From: Romanomermis culicivorax
Lineage: Eukaryota > Nematoda > Enoplea > Mermithida > Mermithidae
Assembly: GCA_963922205.1 (NCBI GenBank)
Contig: CAWUHX010000126.1
Span: 496,001-560,000, forward strand
Reading direction: 5' to 3'
DNA: 64,000 bases
The notes below the pieces were generated by a model. The model saw nothing but the letters and a program-made list of their open reading frames with translations, searched no databases and had not been told where the DNA came from. Position numbers and translations under genes: made by a program. Each line of letters opens with the position of its first letter. The stretch's first letter is position 1. Shown one piece after another: positions 34,837 to 46,507 of this stretch.

Positions 34837-34854
34837 CTGATCATATTGAACAAG

Positions 34855-35325
34855 ATGCATATAGTATATATTCCTGAAGATAGTGATTATTGGGTTAATT
34901 TTTATAAAGCATCGATATCAACACAAAAGCAATATCAGATAGGAGGAGATTTACCGGCATTCAGGGCAATTACAGCCTATCACAGAGGGGGAGGGCTCGG
35001 GAGCTTCTTTCGTAGTCTTTTTAGGACTGCTATGCCTATTCTAAAATCAGCAGGGAAGCATGCCCTCATTGCAGGGAGCAAAATAGCTTCAGACATAGCT
35101 CAGGGTAGACCATTGCCTGAAAGCGCCAGAGAGCATGGTAAAATGGCTGCAAGTGGTGTTCTTCATAAAATGGCGGATGATTTGGCATATAGTGCAACTC
35201 AGAGTGGCCGTGGTAGGAAAACTCAGAAGCGAAGATATAAAAAGAGGTGCAAATCAGCCCCATCATCATTCTGTACAAAGAAGAAGCGTAAAACCGTTTC
35301 TCCTACGGACATTTTCAGCCACTAA
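34855..35325 (+). CDS. PX: pVI/pX-like capsid accessory protein, copy 1
   Basis: 156 residues. A Gly-rich hinge (RGGGLGSFFRSLFR) leads into an amphipathic alanine-rich helix, then a strongly basic tail with several KKRK/KRRYKKR clusters that could bind DNA or act in nuclear import. This is the pattern of Polinton proteins compared with adenovirus pVI/pX. The ATG at 34855 was chosen over an upstream in-frame TTG. The stop is 4 bp before the major capsid ATG. Confidence 0.8.
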   Translation: MHIVYIPEDSDYWVNFYKASISTQKQYQIGGDLPAFRAITAYHRGGGLGSFFRSLFRTAMPILKSAGKHALIAGSKIASDIAQGRPLPESAREHGKMAASGVLHKMADDLAYSATQSGRGRKTQKRRYKKRCKSAPSSFCTKKKRKTVSPTDIFSH

Positions 35326-35329
35326 TAAT

Positions 35330-36790
35330 ATGAGCAAATTATTGGACGAAAACTCTATACCTAGTACAAAAACTGAATTGGATCTATTTACTGTACCACC
35401 AACACAAGTGGCCATAAGAAGATCATTTTGGAGTGAAGTGCAATTACAAGTAAATTGTTAGGAACATCCCCATGATACTTTTTCTCAATGCATACATTTT
35501 TTTTTCAGAACCCATGCACCAATGAGGGACCTTATGAGTTCAAAATTTCTCCCGATATGTATATGCTGGACTTATCAAAAAATTATGTATATTTCATTGC
35601 TCGCATAGTCAAGCCTGATGGAACTGAGTGTAAAGTCACGAACGATGGAGATGCAAACAACATTGGAGGTGATTTGATATTCCCGATTAACATGCTGGGG
35701 AAAACTTTTTTTCGTCAAGTCAAAACATTCCTGAATGGGAAGCTCATCTCTGATAGGTAGTACTCATTATTGTTTTTCTCCTCAAAATTTACAATCACCT
35801 TTTTTTCTTTTCAGTGGTGACAAATATGCCTATCGTGCTATGTTGGAGACTGAGCTAAATTTTGGTAGAGACGCAAAGAAGACCCAACTGCAAGCCAGTC
35901 TCTATTACCCGGACATAGAAACTGAAGGAGACCAAATATCTAAAGGCTATCTCAGTCGCCTACTACGCTTCAAGAATAGTACTTGGGTTGAAATTATGGC
36001 TCCTCTGCATATTGACTTGTTTATGCAAGAGAGATTTTTGATTAATCAATGTGAACTACGCATCGAGTTGTATAGAAACAGTGATGAATTCTGCTTGATC
36101 CAAGCTGATAACTGTCCAAACTTAAAATACAAGCTTGAGATAAAGCAACTTTCCTTGTTTATGAAAAAAGTGGAAGTATCAGATAGCATTAGTATGGCTA
36201 TCGAATCTATGTTGCAGACCACAAGCGTGAAGTATCCTCTTAGGCGCACACAGATAACAACATTGCATGTCACCGAAAATCGAAGGTCCACACCATTGAA
36301 TTCCTTATTCAGTGGCGTCTTACCCCGGCGCCTTGTCATTGGTATGGTAGCTGCTCATGCTGCCAGGGGAACATACACTTCAAACCCCTTCATGTTCCAT
36401 GACTTTGGCATAGCAGAGATCAAAGTTGTGAGTGGCACAAATGTTGTGCCTTCATCACCATATAAGTTGGATTTTGAGAAAAATCAATTGACCAGGGCTT
36501 TTATCCAGATGTTTGAAGGATTGGACATTGCAGGGGATGACAAAGGAAATATGATTAGTTTTGATCGATTTGCTAAGGGTGGTTGCACGTTTTTTGTTTT
36601 TGAACTTGGAGCAGATGGAACAGTTGATTCATCGACATGGGAATTAGTCCGCGATGGAACCACGACACTCGAAATGCACTTTGGGAAAGATTTACCTGGT
36701 GGTGGCATAGAATGCATCATATATGCAGAATTTGATTCTTTGCTCATGATTGATCATACACGTCAGGCGTATATGGATTTCACAGTTTAG
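35330..36790 (+). CDS. MCP: Major capsid protein (double jelly-roll), copy 1
   Basis: Three exons: 35330-35449, 35509-35756 and 35815-36790, phases 0 and 2, giving 447 residues. Starts MSKLLDENSI, then an SFWSEVQLQ-NPCT segment and LISDSGDKYAYRAMLE across the second junction, as in Polinton double jelly-roll capsids. The end is GIECIIYAEFDSLLMID. It would build the virion shell with the minor capsid protein. Introns in a capsid gene imply nuclear, spliced expression. Confidence 0.9.
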
Positions 36791-36928
36791 ATTAACTTGT
36801 TGTACGTTTTTTCCTCATACTAACATAATTATGTGTTACATTGGTTTTTTTTTTTGCAGAATAAAGTGCTTGCAGTGCTAATTTCATTTTTTTTTTATTG
36901 TCATACCAAAAAAAAACGCCTACACCAT

Positions 36929-37903
36929 CTAAGCATCAACACTATGAAAAATTTTGGCCATATCACATATGCTTTCATCTTCTAGACACAGGAGAATGGT
37001 GCCCATTTCATCATTCGAAATTTCATCTCTTTGTTCCACGCACTTCATCACAACATTGTAGATATGTTGACGGCCCACAATTGTGTTCATAAATGCATTT
37101 TGATAAATGGTGCAATATTGATGGACAAACCGTTCTCTACTCTGGAACCTGACCGACATCATCTTCTTGAAAGGTGTGCTCACCTTATGAGGAAGGTGGC
37201 TTAGTTGCTTTATGTAATCCATCAATTGTCCAGTGAGAATGCTGAAAAAGTTAATTTACTTTATGAAACCTAATTTTCCACAAGACACATTATAGTTTTC
37301 TCACTTTACATCTTCGACTTCACTGCATGAATGCCACGAACCATAGAAAGGTCGATTGTGGTGACATCCCAGACATGGGTATCGCTGAGAAAAGTGTCTA
37401 CGCGCTATAGCTGCATAACATAACACAAATAAAGATTCGATTTGTGCGGACTCCTGGCTGGTAAAGTCAATTTTCTCACATTTCTCTTTCTCACATTGAT
37501 CCCGAATAAATGTAATTGCTTCTTCAACTTGTTGTTCAAGCTCAACCAATTTTTTGAATTCTGCTACTGTCAACTTGATATCTTTATTTCGAAAATTGTT
37601 GTAAAATGTTACCTTTCCCGGGGCATTACTTTCTTGGTGACTAGAAGAAGTATCATTTTTTCCGCATTTAACCACCATCCGATATCCCAAGTCAACCTCC
37701 AATGTATCATTTGAATCCAAGCAGACCATAATTTTGCTTGACTGGTTTTTCAATTCTCTATACTGTGGTAATATTAGATTAACACCTTCTTTGGTAGGTA
37801 TGACACGGCCATTTTTTACCATGCATTTACGGAGTCCAATGCTGGGATACTCATTGAACTTGGACACCAAAACGTGAATAGCAGATCCCAACGAAAATTC
37901 CAT
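36929..37903 (-). CDS. Right-end inward gene, two exons, copy 1
   Basis: Exons 37305-37903 and 36929-37241 on the minus strand join in phase 2 (donor gtgaga, acceptor tttcag), giving 303 residues. The start MEFSLGSA lies inside the TIR. The middle holds charged helices. Near residue 180 there is C-x2-C-H-H then H-x-C (CLGCHH ... WHSC), a likely zinc knuckle resembling Cys/His tails of other Polinton proteins. Function unknown. It is the only gene facing against the others and converges on the capsid gene, which suggests separate regulation, perhaps early expression. Confidence 0.7.
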
Positions 37904-38591
37904 GAGAATAAGTTGACAATATTAGAGCCTGGTTATAAAATTATCCAGCAAAATATAAAACATTCAGATCAACCGATTTATATATATATATATATATTTT
38001 TTTATCACACTGGATGGTAAAACCAGGAAGAATATTCATGCATGCAGTCTTGCTGAGTAAATAATTTGTTTCTGTCAATCCTGTATAGCATTCATATTTT
38101 GAAGCATACTGTAGATCATAATGTTTGAAGGCTATGACTGATGCTATTTTTGTTATGCTTCTATACTTCCCGATTGACTATCATTTCATAGCGACAGAAA
38201 ATCTCCAATCGTTCAAAAGCACAATATGACTCCAGCTTGTCCCCTAGCAGTTCCAGAGCCCGCTGTTTTTGTTGAGGTAATTACTTTTTAAGTAACCCTG
38301 CTAGTCTCAAACTCCATGGTATAGCAGCAAGTGCTGAGCAGGAAACTTTATCTTTTTCAAGTTTTATTGTTGTACTCTACATTTAATTTCCCCAATTACT
38401 TTTCGCCTACATGAAAATTGATTAATCGATACTCCTCTAATAGATATACCCACCTTTAAGGTAACTACCAGCCAATATGGCATTACTAATAATGTATTGT
38501 CAGTTGGTGCTGAGGTTGAGGTGTGCACAATGAAAAAAAGATCCCCTAAAGGTAATGATTGCTTGATGCATTTATTTGTGTCTATTATATT
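37783..38591 (-). repeat. Inner part of the right TIR, copy 1 (cut by gap)
   Basis: Matches 51949-52747 essentially base for base. The outer 559 bp of the TIR are missing because a 100-N gap begins at 38592. This is where the first contig appears to end. Confidence 0.85.
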
Positions 38592-38691
38592 NNNNNNNNN
38601 NNNNNNNNNNNNNNNNNNNNNNNNNNNNNNNNNNNNNNNNNNNNNNNNNNNNNNNNNNNNNNNNNNNNNNNNNNNNNNNNNNNNNNNNNNN
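38592..38691. other. Assembly gap (100 N) between identical Polinton copies
   Basis: Exactly 100 N. Left of it is sequence also found ending at 52747; right of it is sequence also found starting at 24537. The gap therefore separates two overlapping versions of one region. It need not represent missing DNA. Confidence 0.95.
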
Positions 38692-41600
38692 CCAGATGCT
38701 CTTGTTGGTGCAACCTATTTTCATCCTAACCTAAATGAGCCAATTTATGTGCATTTTCGTCCACGAAAAAATATGACTGGTCAAGTTATTGTTGAGCAAT
38801 TTGAGCGTGTTTTGCAGTCAAACAAAGAAATCAATCTCGAAGACCCTGAGGCAGTGATTCGTATTGTTACTGTCACAGCGCCATCAGGCTCAGGCAATCA
38901 CAATAAACAAAAATACTTTGTTCATCATGATTCACTAAATAGAGGGCACGGTGGTTGTTTCATCACCATAAATAACAAGGATGATAACCTGTGCCTCGCA
39001 AGGGCTGTTGTTGTTGCAATTGCAATGCTAAATAAGCACAATCCAGAATATCAGTGGAACACCATTCGCACAAAAAATCCTCATCCTCGTTCTCTTCAAA
39101 CTAGAAAAGCTCATGAGCTGATGGTTCGAGCCGGACTACAGAACCACAAAGGACCTTGTGGTATTCAAGAGTTGAATATGATACAAGACATAATACCCGA
39201 GTATAGGATCAAAGTTTTTAGCAAGGATGCTTATTGTGCCATGATATTTGAAGGTATTTATAATCTTAAATTTTGCTAAATTAAAAAAGAAAGATTTTTC
39301 CTCTTTTAAGGTAAAAACACTGATGCTGAAAAAGTCATCCACCTATACCACCATGATGATCATTTTACCGTTATCACATCGATGGCTGCATTTTTCATGC
39401 GTGGTTATTGGTGCGCAGATTGCAATGTAGCGTATAATGATAGGACAACTCATCGATGCATCAACAAGTGTTCATCGTGTTATCATCGACCCCCATGCAA
39501 GGAAGGAAGAATTTCCCATTGTAATGGGTGTAATCGTTTCTTTAGAAATGAATGTTGCTATCAGAATCATCTGCGCAAGTATAGGCAAGGATATCAGGGT
39601 CCTAGTACGAGCTCTACAGTACAGACTGTTGACCAGTCTGGTACTGGTATTGGAGTGTCAATTTGCGACAGGATTAAAAAATGTGAAAAATGCCGAAAAC
39701 AAGTCAGCCAGGCACACATACATAAGCATAAATGTGGCTACTTCAAGTGTCGTACATGTAATGAGGAGGTGCTCCAAGAAGGTAATTTGCAAGAATAGAA
39801 TGCGATGATCATTCCTGCAATTCACTTTATATTTCAGGCCACTTATGCTATATGAAAAATGTTGATCAAGAAAATGAAGACGATGATGGTGGTAACAACA
39901 GTGATCATGCTGATGATGCTGAAGATGATGAATATGAGAGTAGTGCTGTCGAGATTGCACGAACCAGTAACAACAGGGGAAATGATGTTGAAACTATACC
40001 ACGGTTTGTCTTTTTTGACTTTGAGACAACACAAGAGAGGGTTGTCCGGGAAACCAAGTTGGGGCAGGAGCTATTGCACGTGCCAAATTTGTGTATTGCT
40101 CATACCATTTGTGATGACTGCAGAGACCGAGACTTTGAAGCTCAGTGTGGAAGATGTGGACCATCAAAGCAAATCTTCAAGGGTGAAGACTGCATTAAAA
40201 ACTTTTGCCGGTTTTTGTTTAACCCCAAAATGAAAAACACAATTGCTATTGCTCATAATGCAAAAGGATTTGATGCACACTTCATCTTGCAATACCTGTA
40301 TGGTGAAGGCATTGCTCCCAAAGTTGTGACTAAAGGTGAGCCACATTAGAAAGTATAATTACAGTGTTTGAGAGTAGTATATTTTATAGGATTGCAGATA
40401 ATTTCCTTGTCAGTTGGCAGTATAAAGATAATTGATTCCTTCAATTTTTTGCCAATGGCATTGTCTGCACTACCCAAAGCTTTCGGAATAGAGGAATCAG
40501 CCAAAGGATTTTTTCCCCATTTATTTAATAAGTTGGAAAATTGGAACTATGTTGGTTCATGGCCTGAGGCATTCTACTATGCTCCATCTGGTATGAAACC
40601 CATTGCCTATGGCAACTTTACACAGTGGTACAAGAACCAAATTGGGAAGGTAAGAACATTTTTACATTTTATTAAAGTATTAAAACAACATGTTGTATTT
40701 TATGAAGGTATTCAACTTCCAAGAAGAATTAATAAAGTATTGCGATAGCGATGTTGATGTTTTGCTGAAAGCCAGTATGAAATTCAGAGATCTCTTTATG
40801 ATGGAGACCACTGTGGATCCATTTGCAAAATCACTAACAATAGCTGGTGCATGTAATCGTGTATTTAGAAAGTTATTTTTGAAACCAAAAACTATAGGTC
40901 TCATACCCCAAAATGGATATCGCGGCAGAGATGTACAGTCTGCTAAAGCTATTGTGTGGTTGACATGGCTAAGTAAAAAGAATAATATCAATATTCAACA
41001 TGCAAATAATGGTAGAGAAGTACGCATTGGGCCCTATAGAGTTGATGGTAAATGCGGCGACGTGGTCTATGAGTTTTATGGGTGCTACTGGCATGGGTGT
41101 CCAAAGTGCATTCTTGATCGAAACAAGATAATTGCTGATGGTAGGATGAATGCACGGGAGGCCTACTTGCACACAGTAGAGCGAAAATATTATCTTATTC
41201 GTGAGCATGGGCTTCAAGTTGTAGAGCTTTGGGAGTGCGAACTTGCGGACATGCTACAGAAAGATGCAAATATGAAGAAACTGTTTGCTTTATGTACTAG
41301 ATTCTTCGAACCATTGAATCCACGACATGGTAAGATGGCAAAAAAAATTATTACAATATGATGCATAATCTTCAAATATTTTTAAGCATTTTATGGTGGC
41401 CGTACAAATGCTGTAAAATTGTACCATAAAGTCAAACAGAATGAGCAGATACGGTACGTTGATGTATGTAGCTTGTACCCATACACTAACAAATATGGAA
41501 CGTATCCTATTGGTCATCCAAAAATAATTACTGATGAATTTGAGCCCATTACAAAAGAGAACAAACCGTATGAAGGTCTTGTTAAATGCTTTGTGGTGCC

Positions 41601-42996
41601 TCCAAAAAACCTCTACCATCCTGTTTTGCCATTCCGACATGGTGGTAAATTACTGTTTCCACTTTGCGAAAAATGTACAAGAGATCAGAGGACTGAATCA
41701 TGTAATCATGATGAATGCGAAAGGGCTCTGTGTGGCACCTGGGTGACATGCGAATTGTATAAGGCAGTAGATGTTGGATACAAAGTAAGTCCAATCCATT
41801 TTCAATTTGTTTTCCTTCCACTTATATCCATTTTCTCAGGTGACCAATATTTTGGAAGTCTGGCACTATGAAAATGTTTCGAGATATGACCCACAAGCTG
41901 GAAATGATGGACTTTTTGGCCAATATGTTAATTCATTCATGAAATTGAAAATGGTAAATACCTTGTATTCTTTCAAGGCACATGGGTTTTTAATTTCATT
42001 CTTTGAAATCTACAGGAAGCTGAGGGATGGCCTTCTCAATGCACTGACCAGGAGAGCCGGGACCAATATCTGCGTGAAGTAGAATTACGTGAAGGTATAG
42101 AGCTGGATCGATCAAAAATTGCAAAAAATTCAGGGAAGCGAGCATTGGCTAAACTTATGTTGAATTCATTCTGGGGAAAAGTATGTTTTTTGTTTGTTTT
42201 TTTTAGTATCGAAGGAGTGGTGGAATGTTTTAGTAGGATCAATAGGCTTGCTTTTTTATAGTTTGGTCAACGAAATAATCAGATCAAAACAACATATTTT
42301 ACGGATCCAAAGGAATATTTCAGCTTGGTATTTGATAGTTCAACTGTTGTACATAGCATTACGATCATCAGTGACCATCTGGTGTCAGTCACTCACGCCC
42401 AAGTCGATGACCTAGCTGAAATATTACCCTATACCAATCCAGTTATTGCCGCATACACAACTGCCCAGGCACGCTTGACCTTATACTCATACCTAGAAAA
42501 ATTGGGTGAGAGAGTGCTCTACTTCGACACAGATAGTGTCATCTACCTGGACCACCCTCAGATTCATGATGAATACAAAGTACCAATTGGTTGGTCTTTG
42601 GGAGAAATGACCAATGAATTGCAGGAGTATGGCCCTACTGCCTTCATTTCTGAATTTGTGAGTGGTGGTCCAAAAAACTATGCATATGTTGTTTCCCGCT
42701 CTATCGACAATAAGAAGTCAATGGTCACCAAAGTACGTGGAATAACACTCACAAAAATGGCCAGCCGGCAGGTCAATTTCCACAGCTTGAAGAATATGGT
42801 CCATTTATTTGTCAAAGGGAGAGCTCGACAAGAGATAGATGTAGTTTCACATCGTATTGGAAGGAAACGTGAGGGACATAAAATCATCACGCATACAGTA
42901 TCAAAAAAATTCCGTGTAGTCTACGACAAACGGATTTTATTGAAAAACTTTGATACTGTACCATATGGATGGCAGTTTACAGCAGAAAATGTATAA
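38692..42996 (+). CDS. PolB: DNA polymerase B, copy 2 (5' end lost in gap)
   Basis: Corresponds to 24537-28841. Segments: 38692-39253, 39311-39781, 39838-40335, 40390-40649, 40708-41329, 41387-41784, 41840-41953, 42016-42180, 42262-42996. It lacks the first exon and about 480 bp of the second (about the first 200 residues), because the gap cuts in. All exonuclease and polymerase motifs of copy 1 are present. The open frame read through the N run upstream is not real sequence. Confidence 0.9.
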
Positions 42997-43075
42997 ATAT
43001 TGTGCATTTGTATTTTATTCCTTCATTTGTTACTATTGTCATTATTTGGTAGTATAGAGAATAAACACCAGTAAC

Positions 43076-43708
43076 ATGGACTTTAGGTGGAAGCACCCCT
43101 TTAACTGCATTGTATCAGCTCCCACAAAATCAGGAAAAACTGAATTGGTAAAAAAATTGGTGAGATTTTCTGAGGAAATGATCTATCCCTCACCTAATCG
43201 CATAGTGTGGTCCTACACTGAATGGCAGAATGCATACAATGAATTACAAAAGGATGTTTCAAACATATCTTTCACGGAAGGTATACCACCTCTAGATGAT
43301 TTTAAAGAGTTCCAACACTCACCTCAGTTATTAATTCTTGATGATATGATGCAGGAGATGAAGAATGATAGACGATTGAACGACTTATTTACTCGAGGGT
43401 CACATCATTGGAATTTATCCATAGTTCACATTGTTCAAAATGCTTTCTTTGAAGGTATGCGCACTAGTAGAATTAATGCCCAATATCTCATCTTAATGAA
43501 GAATCCTGCAGATAGAATGCAAGTACAGACACTAGGCAGACAAATGTTTCCTAAATCAAAACATTTTGCTGAGGCATTTGAAGATGCAACCACTGAAGCC
43601 TATGGTTATCTCCTGATTGATTTGACTCAGGGTACACCTGATGCTTTGCGGCTTCGGACTAAAATATTTCCAGATGATAATGGAATGATGGTTTATATGC
43701 CCAGATAA
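43076..43708 (+). CDS. ATP: Packaging ATPase, copy 2
   Basis: Identical in translation to the gene at 28921-29553, with the same Walker A and B motifs. Probably the same genomic gene assembled twice. Confidence 0.92.
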   Translation: MDFRWKHPFNCIVSAPTKSGKTELVKKLVRFSEEMIYPSPNRIVWSYTEWQNAYNELQKDVSNISFTEGIPPLDDFKEFQHSPQLLILDDMMQEMKNDRRLNDLFTRGSHHWNLSIVHIVQNAFFEGMRTSRINAQYLILMKNPADRMQVQTLGRQMFPKSKHFAEAFEDATTEAYGYLLIDLTQGTPDALRLRTKIFPDDNGMMVYMPR

Positions 43709-43786
43709 AAGGGTGAAATTAAATATTATTCATCAGTCTTATTTAGCTCATAACATACAAAGAGGTTGTCATTGGGTAGCAAATTC

Positions 43787-44005
43787 ATGGATTGCTCTAG
43801 CGTAACTCCAAATGTTTCATACCCTTCAAAACTCCAGAGGAGAATGTGCTCATTTGCCCAATACTTTACTACAGGACATTATCGAAAAATTGCATCATTT
43901 TTGTGCTTCCTGCTTTTTCTGTATGGATTTTTCTGGTCCTTGTTCAGTTCATCATCATCACCATGTAGCTCTATAACTAAGCAAACAAACTTCACTTCAT
44001 CCTAG
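43787..44005 (+). CDS. Possible small membrane protein, copy 2
   Basis: Same 72 codons as 29632-29850, with one hydrophobic span. Equally uncertain. Confidence 0.28.
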   Translation: MDCSSVTPNVSYPSKLQRRMCSFAQYFTTGHYRKIASFLCFLLFLYGFFWSLFSSSSSPCSSITKQTNFTSS

Positions 44006-44098
44006 TTTCAAAAATAGCATCATTCAGCATTTGTATGCTCCGATATTGGAACATTCATTATACAATTTTGATTTCCCATTGAATAGACGCTAGATAAA

Positions 44099-44554
44099 AT
44101 GTCCGCTGCCTTCGAAATTATGATGCTCAAGCTCCACCATATTGTACAAGGTATTTAAAGTTTTATGGGAATGGGTAATAGTAATCTAAACCATTTTTTT
44201 TTGGATATTCTAGGGCGAAACATTGAGAAGAGACACAAGAGTGTCATTGGCGATGTTCTCTGGACCCGTTTTTCCAAAACATCAAAGGAATCCTTCAAAC
44301 GGCTGGCACAGGAACACAATGAGACAATGAACCTTACGGGGCGTCGAAAATTGGCGCCCTTCTGGTACTTTGTTACCCATTTAATGGGAAATTTAACCAA
44401 TGAACACTTGGACAGGATTTTTGTAGAGGCTATGTACAATAGCCTCTCAAAAGATAATCAAATCCTGTTCACCTATATGAACACCGCTCGTTCTATTGTA
44501 CGAGATGCCTATTTTACGCATGTTTTGCATAACGAGTTGGGAGATCTTATATAA
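44099..44554 (+). CDS. Uncharacterised two-exon Polinton protein, copy 2
   Basis: Exons 44099-44150 and 44214-44554. Same splice sites and translation as copy 1. Confidence 0.58.
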
Positions 44555-44624
44555 GGTGCTGGTTTTTGTTTTGAAATCATTTTCGGGTTTTGTTTTATAG
44601 TGGAGAGGTGTTTCAATTCAAATT

Positions 44625-45350
44625 ATGGTAACATTACGTATTGTATTAATTTTATCTGTTTTTGCAATAAATAAACTAGGTGTTTGCAACAGCTCGAGAC
44701 TGACCCCATATGGTGGTTTGGTCATTGTCAAGGCTCCAGGCCTCATGAAGAAAACTCAGGTTTACAATTTAACCATAAGCACCCAAATTGGATTGCAGAA
44801 ATTTCTTTCACGCTCAATTACATGTCCAATTCAAGGCTCAATTCTTCAGGAGCAAAAAGATTGTCCAATAAAGGTTCCGCATAACCCATATGTATACAGT
44901 TGCTGTAATATTAATCAACAATTTCTGGGGCTTCATACTCATACATTCACCCTAACGTCTAGACAAACAGCACAACTGCTCAATCTGATTATTACTAATC
45001 TTGAAGCTTCAATTCATTTTGGGGAAGCCGAAAATGCTTTTAATGAGAAAATACTAATTATTAATTATGCAAGTGCTAGCCCTATTACCAGGGTAACAAT
45101 GTTTGACACATTTAGTATTGATGATTTCAAGATAGTTTTCGAGCAGTCAATCATTTGCAACACAACTGCGACAGTTTCTGATCTTGACTGTCCAAAAAAG
45201 ATTATAACTACTTTATTTACTATGTGCTGCCAAAATCATTCACTCACACCAGTTTACCTTAATTTTTCAGAGGGCTTGCAAGTCAATCTTGCTGAAATAA
45301 AGTTTCTAGAGAAAATTCTCAGAAATAAGGAAATTAAAAATAGTATATAA
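44625..45350 (+). CDS. Secreted or luminal Cys-rich protein, copy 2
   Basis: Same 241-residue translation as 30470-31195, with signal peptide and glycosylation sequons. Confidence 0.63.
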   Translation: MVTLRIVLILSVFAINKLGVCNSSRLTPYGGLVIVKAPGLMKKTQVYNLTISTQIGLQKFLSRSITCPIQGSILQEQKDCPIKVPHNPYVYSCCNINQQFLGLHTHTFTLTSRQTAQLLNLIITNLEASIHFGEAENAFNEKILIINYASASPITRVTMFDTFSIDDFKIVFEQSIICNTTATVSDLDCPKKIITTLFTMCCQNHSLTPVYLNFSEGLQVNLAEIKFLEKILRNKEIKNSI

Positions 45351-45367
45351 GTGGGTTAGTAAGAAAA

Positions 45368-45724
45368 ATGACATTCAATTTCAAAACATCTCTAGGAGGC
45401 TGCTCCAAGATGAGTAGGCTACTGAAAAAATATATTCACCACCTACATGTACTTAAGCAATGCAATAGCAAACAAAAAGCTCATTTTATACAAAAATGCC
45501 CCATAGAATTTACTCGCTGTATTTGTGAGATCTGCTACAATTTACTAAAGGGAAATCTACCGCTGACAAACAAGGAACGTAAGAAGCTCAGAAAGTATAA
45601 AGACATAATTCGATTTATTGGTACAAGAAATAAGAGGAATTTGGCATTGAAACAGAAGAAGCTTATTCAATCAGGGGGGCTTTTTACCGTTAATTATTCC
45701 ATCTCTACTTACTCTAGCAGCTGA
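45368..45724 (+). CDS. Small basic protein with G6 frame break, copy 2
   Basis: The six-G run is at 45674-45679 and the alternative-frame TAA at 45753-45755 overlaps the next ATG, exactly as in copy 1. If the copies are one locus assembled twice, this is not independent confirmation of the G count. Confidence 0.68.
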   Translation: MTFNFKTSLGGCSKMSRLLKKYIHHLHVLKQCNSKQKAHFIQKCPIEFTRCICEICYNLLKGNLPLTNKERKKLRKYKDIIRFIGTRNKRNLALKQKKLIQSGGLFTVNYSISTYSSS

Positions 45725-45754
45725 ATTATTGCCGAAACTATTGGATAAGTCATA

Positions 45755-46507
45755 ATGAAATATACCAATAAGATGATTCTTGTACCTCAAGATGTATTCA
45801 ACAGTCAAATCAAGCCAAACACCAATTACACTATGAATGGTCTTTCTAGAGAACTTGAAGAGTTTAAACAAGAAATGGATCGAATCATGAAGGACAAATC
45901 ATTGCCAGCAGAAGACCAACATAAACTATATCATCAGTTATTTGTACGGTACTTAAAACTTGATCAGGATGCAAAGGCCCCAGCAACAGTGAAAGTACAG
46001 ACTATCGACAGTCTGGAGAGCAATGGAGGAGAACAAAAAGACACTTTAAATGAAGTTGAAGCAGCATCTTTAATGAATGGTGAGCAAGACAGGGACACGC
46101 CATTGTTTAAGAAAGAAATGCTAAATGGTTTACCTAAAACCAAAATCAAGAAGGCTCAACAATTGATTGACTTTATCCAAGCCAGCAACCGCTTCAATAC
46201 TAATGATAAAGGAGAACTTATAGTTGATAGCGAACTAATACCTAACAGCAATGTTGTTGATTTGTTGCATGACTTCACAAGAGACAGGCCCGCATCATCA
46301 CCGCCAGAAGGCTTCCAGCATCTGGCTCAAAAACTAGTAGAGTTGAATATACCTAGGGAATACATTGGAAATCCAAAGCGGTGGAAACTCATAACAGAAT
46401 TGAGAAAGAATCCATCCTATAATTCACCACCTTCAGTTAGAAAGAAGTTGACTTATTCAAATGCCAAAAACAACAAACCCAACCAATCGAGGTACTCCCC
46501 ATTCTAG
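45755..46507 (+). CDS. Conserved Polinton coiled-coil protein, copy 2
   Basis: Same 250-residue translation as 31600-32352. Overlaps the copy 2 integrase start by 47 bp. Confidence 0.68.
   Translation: MKYTNKMILVPQDVFNSQIKPNTNYTMNGLSRELEEFKQEMDRIMKDKSLPAEDQHKLYHQLFVRYLKLDQDAKAPATVKVQTIDSLESNGGEQKDTLNEVEAASLMNGEQDRDTPLFKKEMLNGLPKTKIKKAQQLIDFIQASNRFNTNDKGELIVDSELIPNSNVVDLLHDFTRDRPASSPPEGFQHLAQKLVELNIPREYIGNPKRWKLITELRKNPSYNSPPSVRKKLTYSNAKNNKPNQSRYSPF

Noticed and set aside
38497-38691. Alternative PolB start for copy 2, upstream of the gap
   Set aside because: The frame runs through N and uses TIR sequence; it is a product of the join, not a gene.
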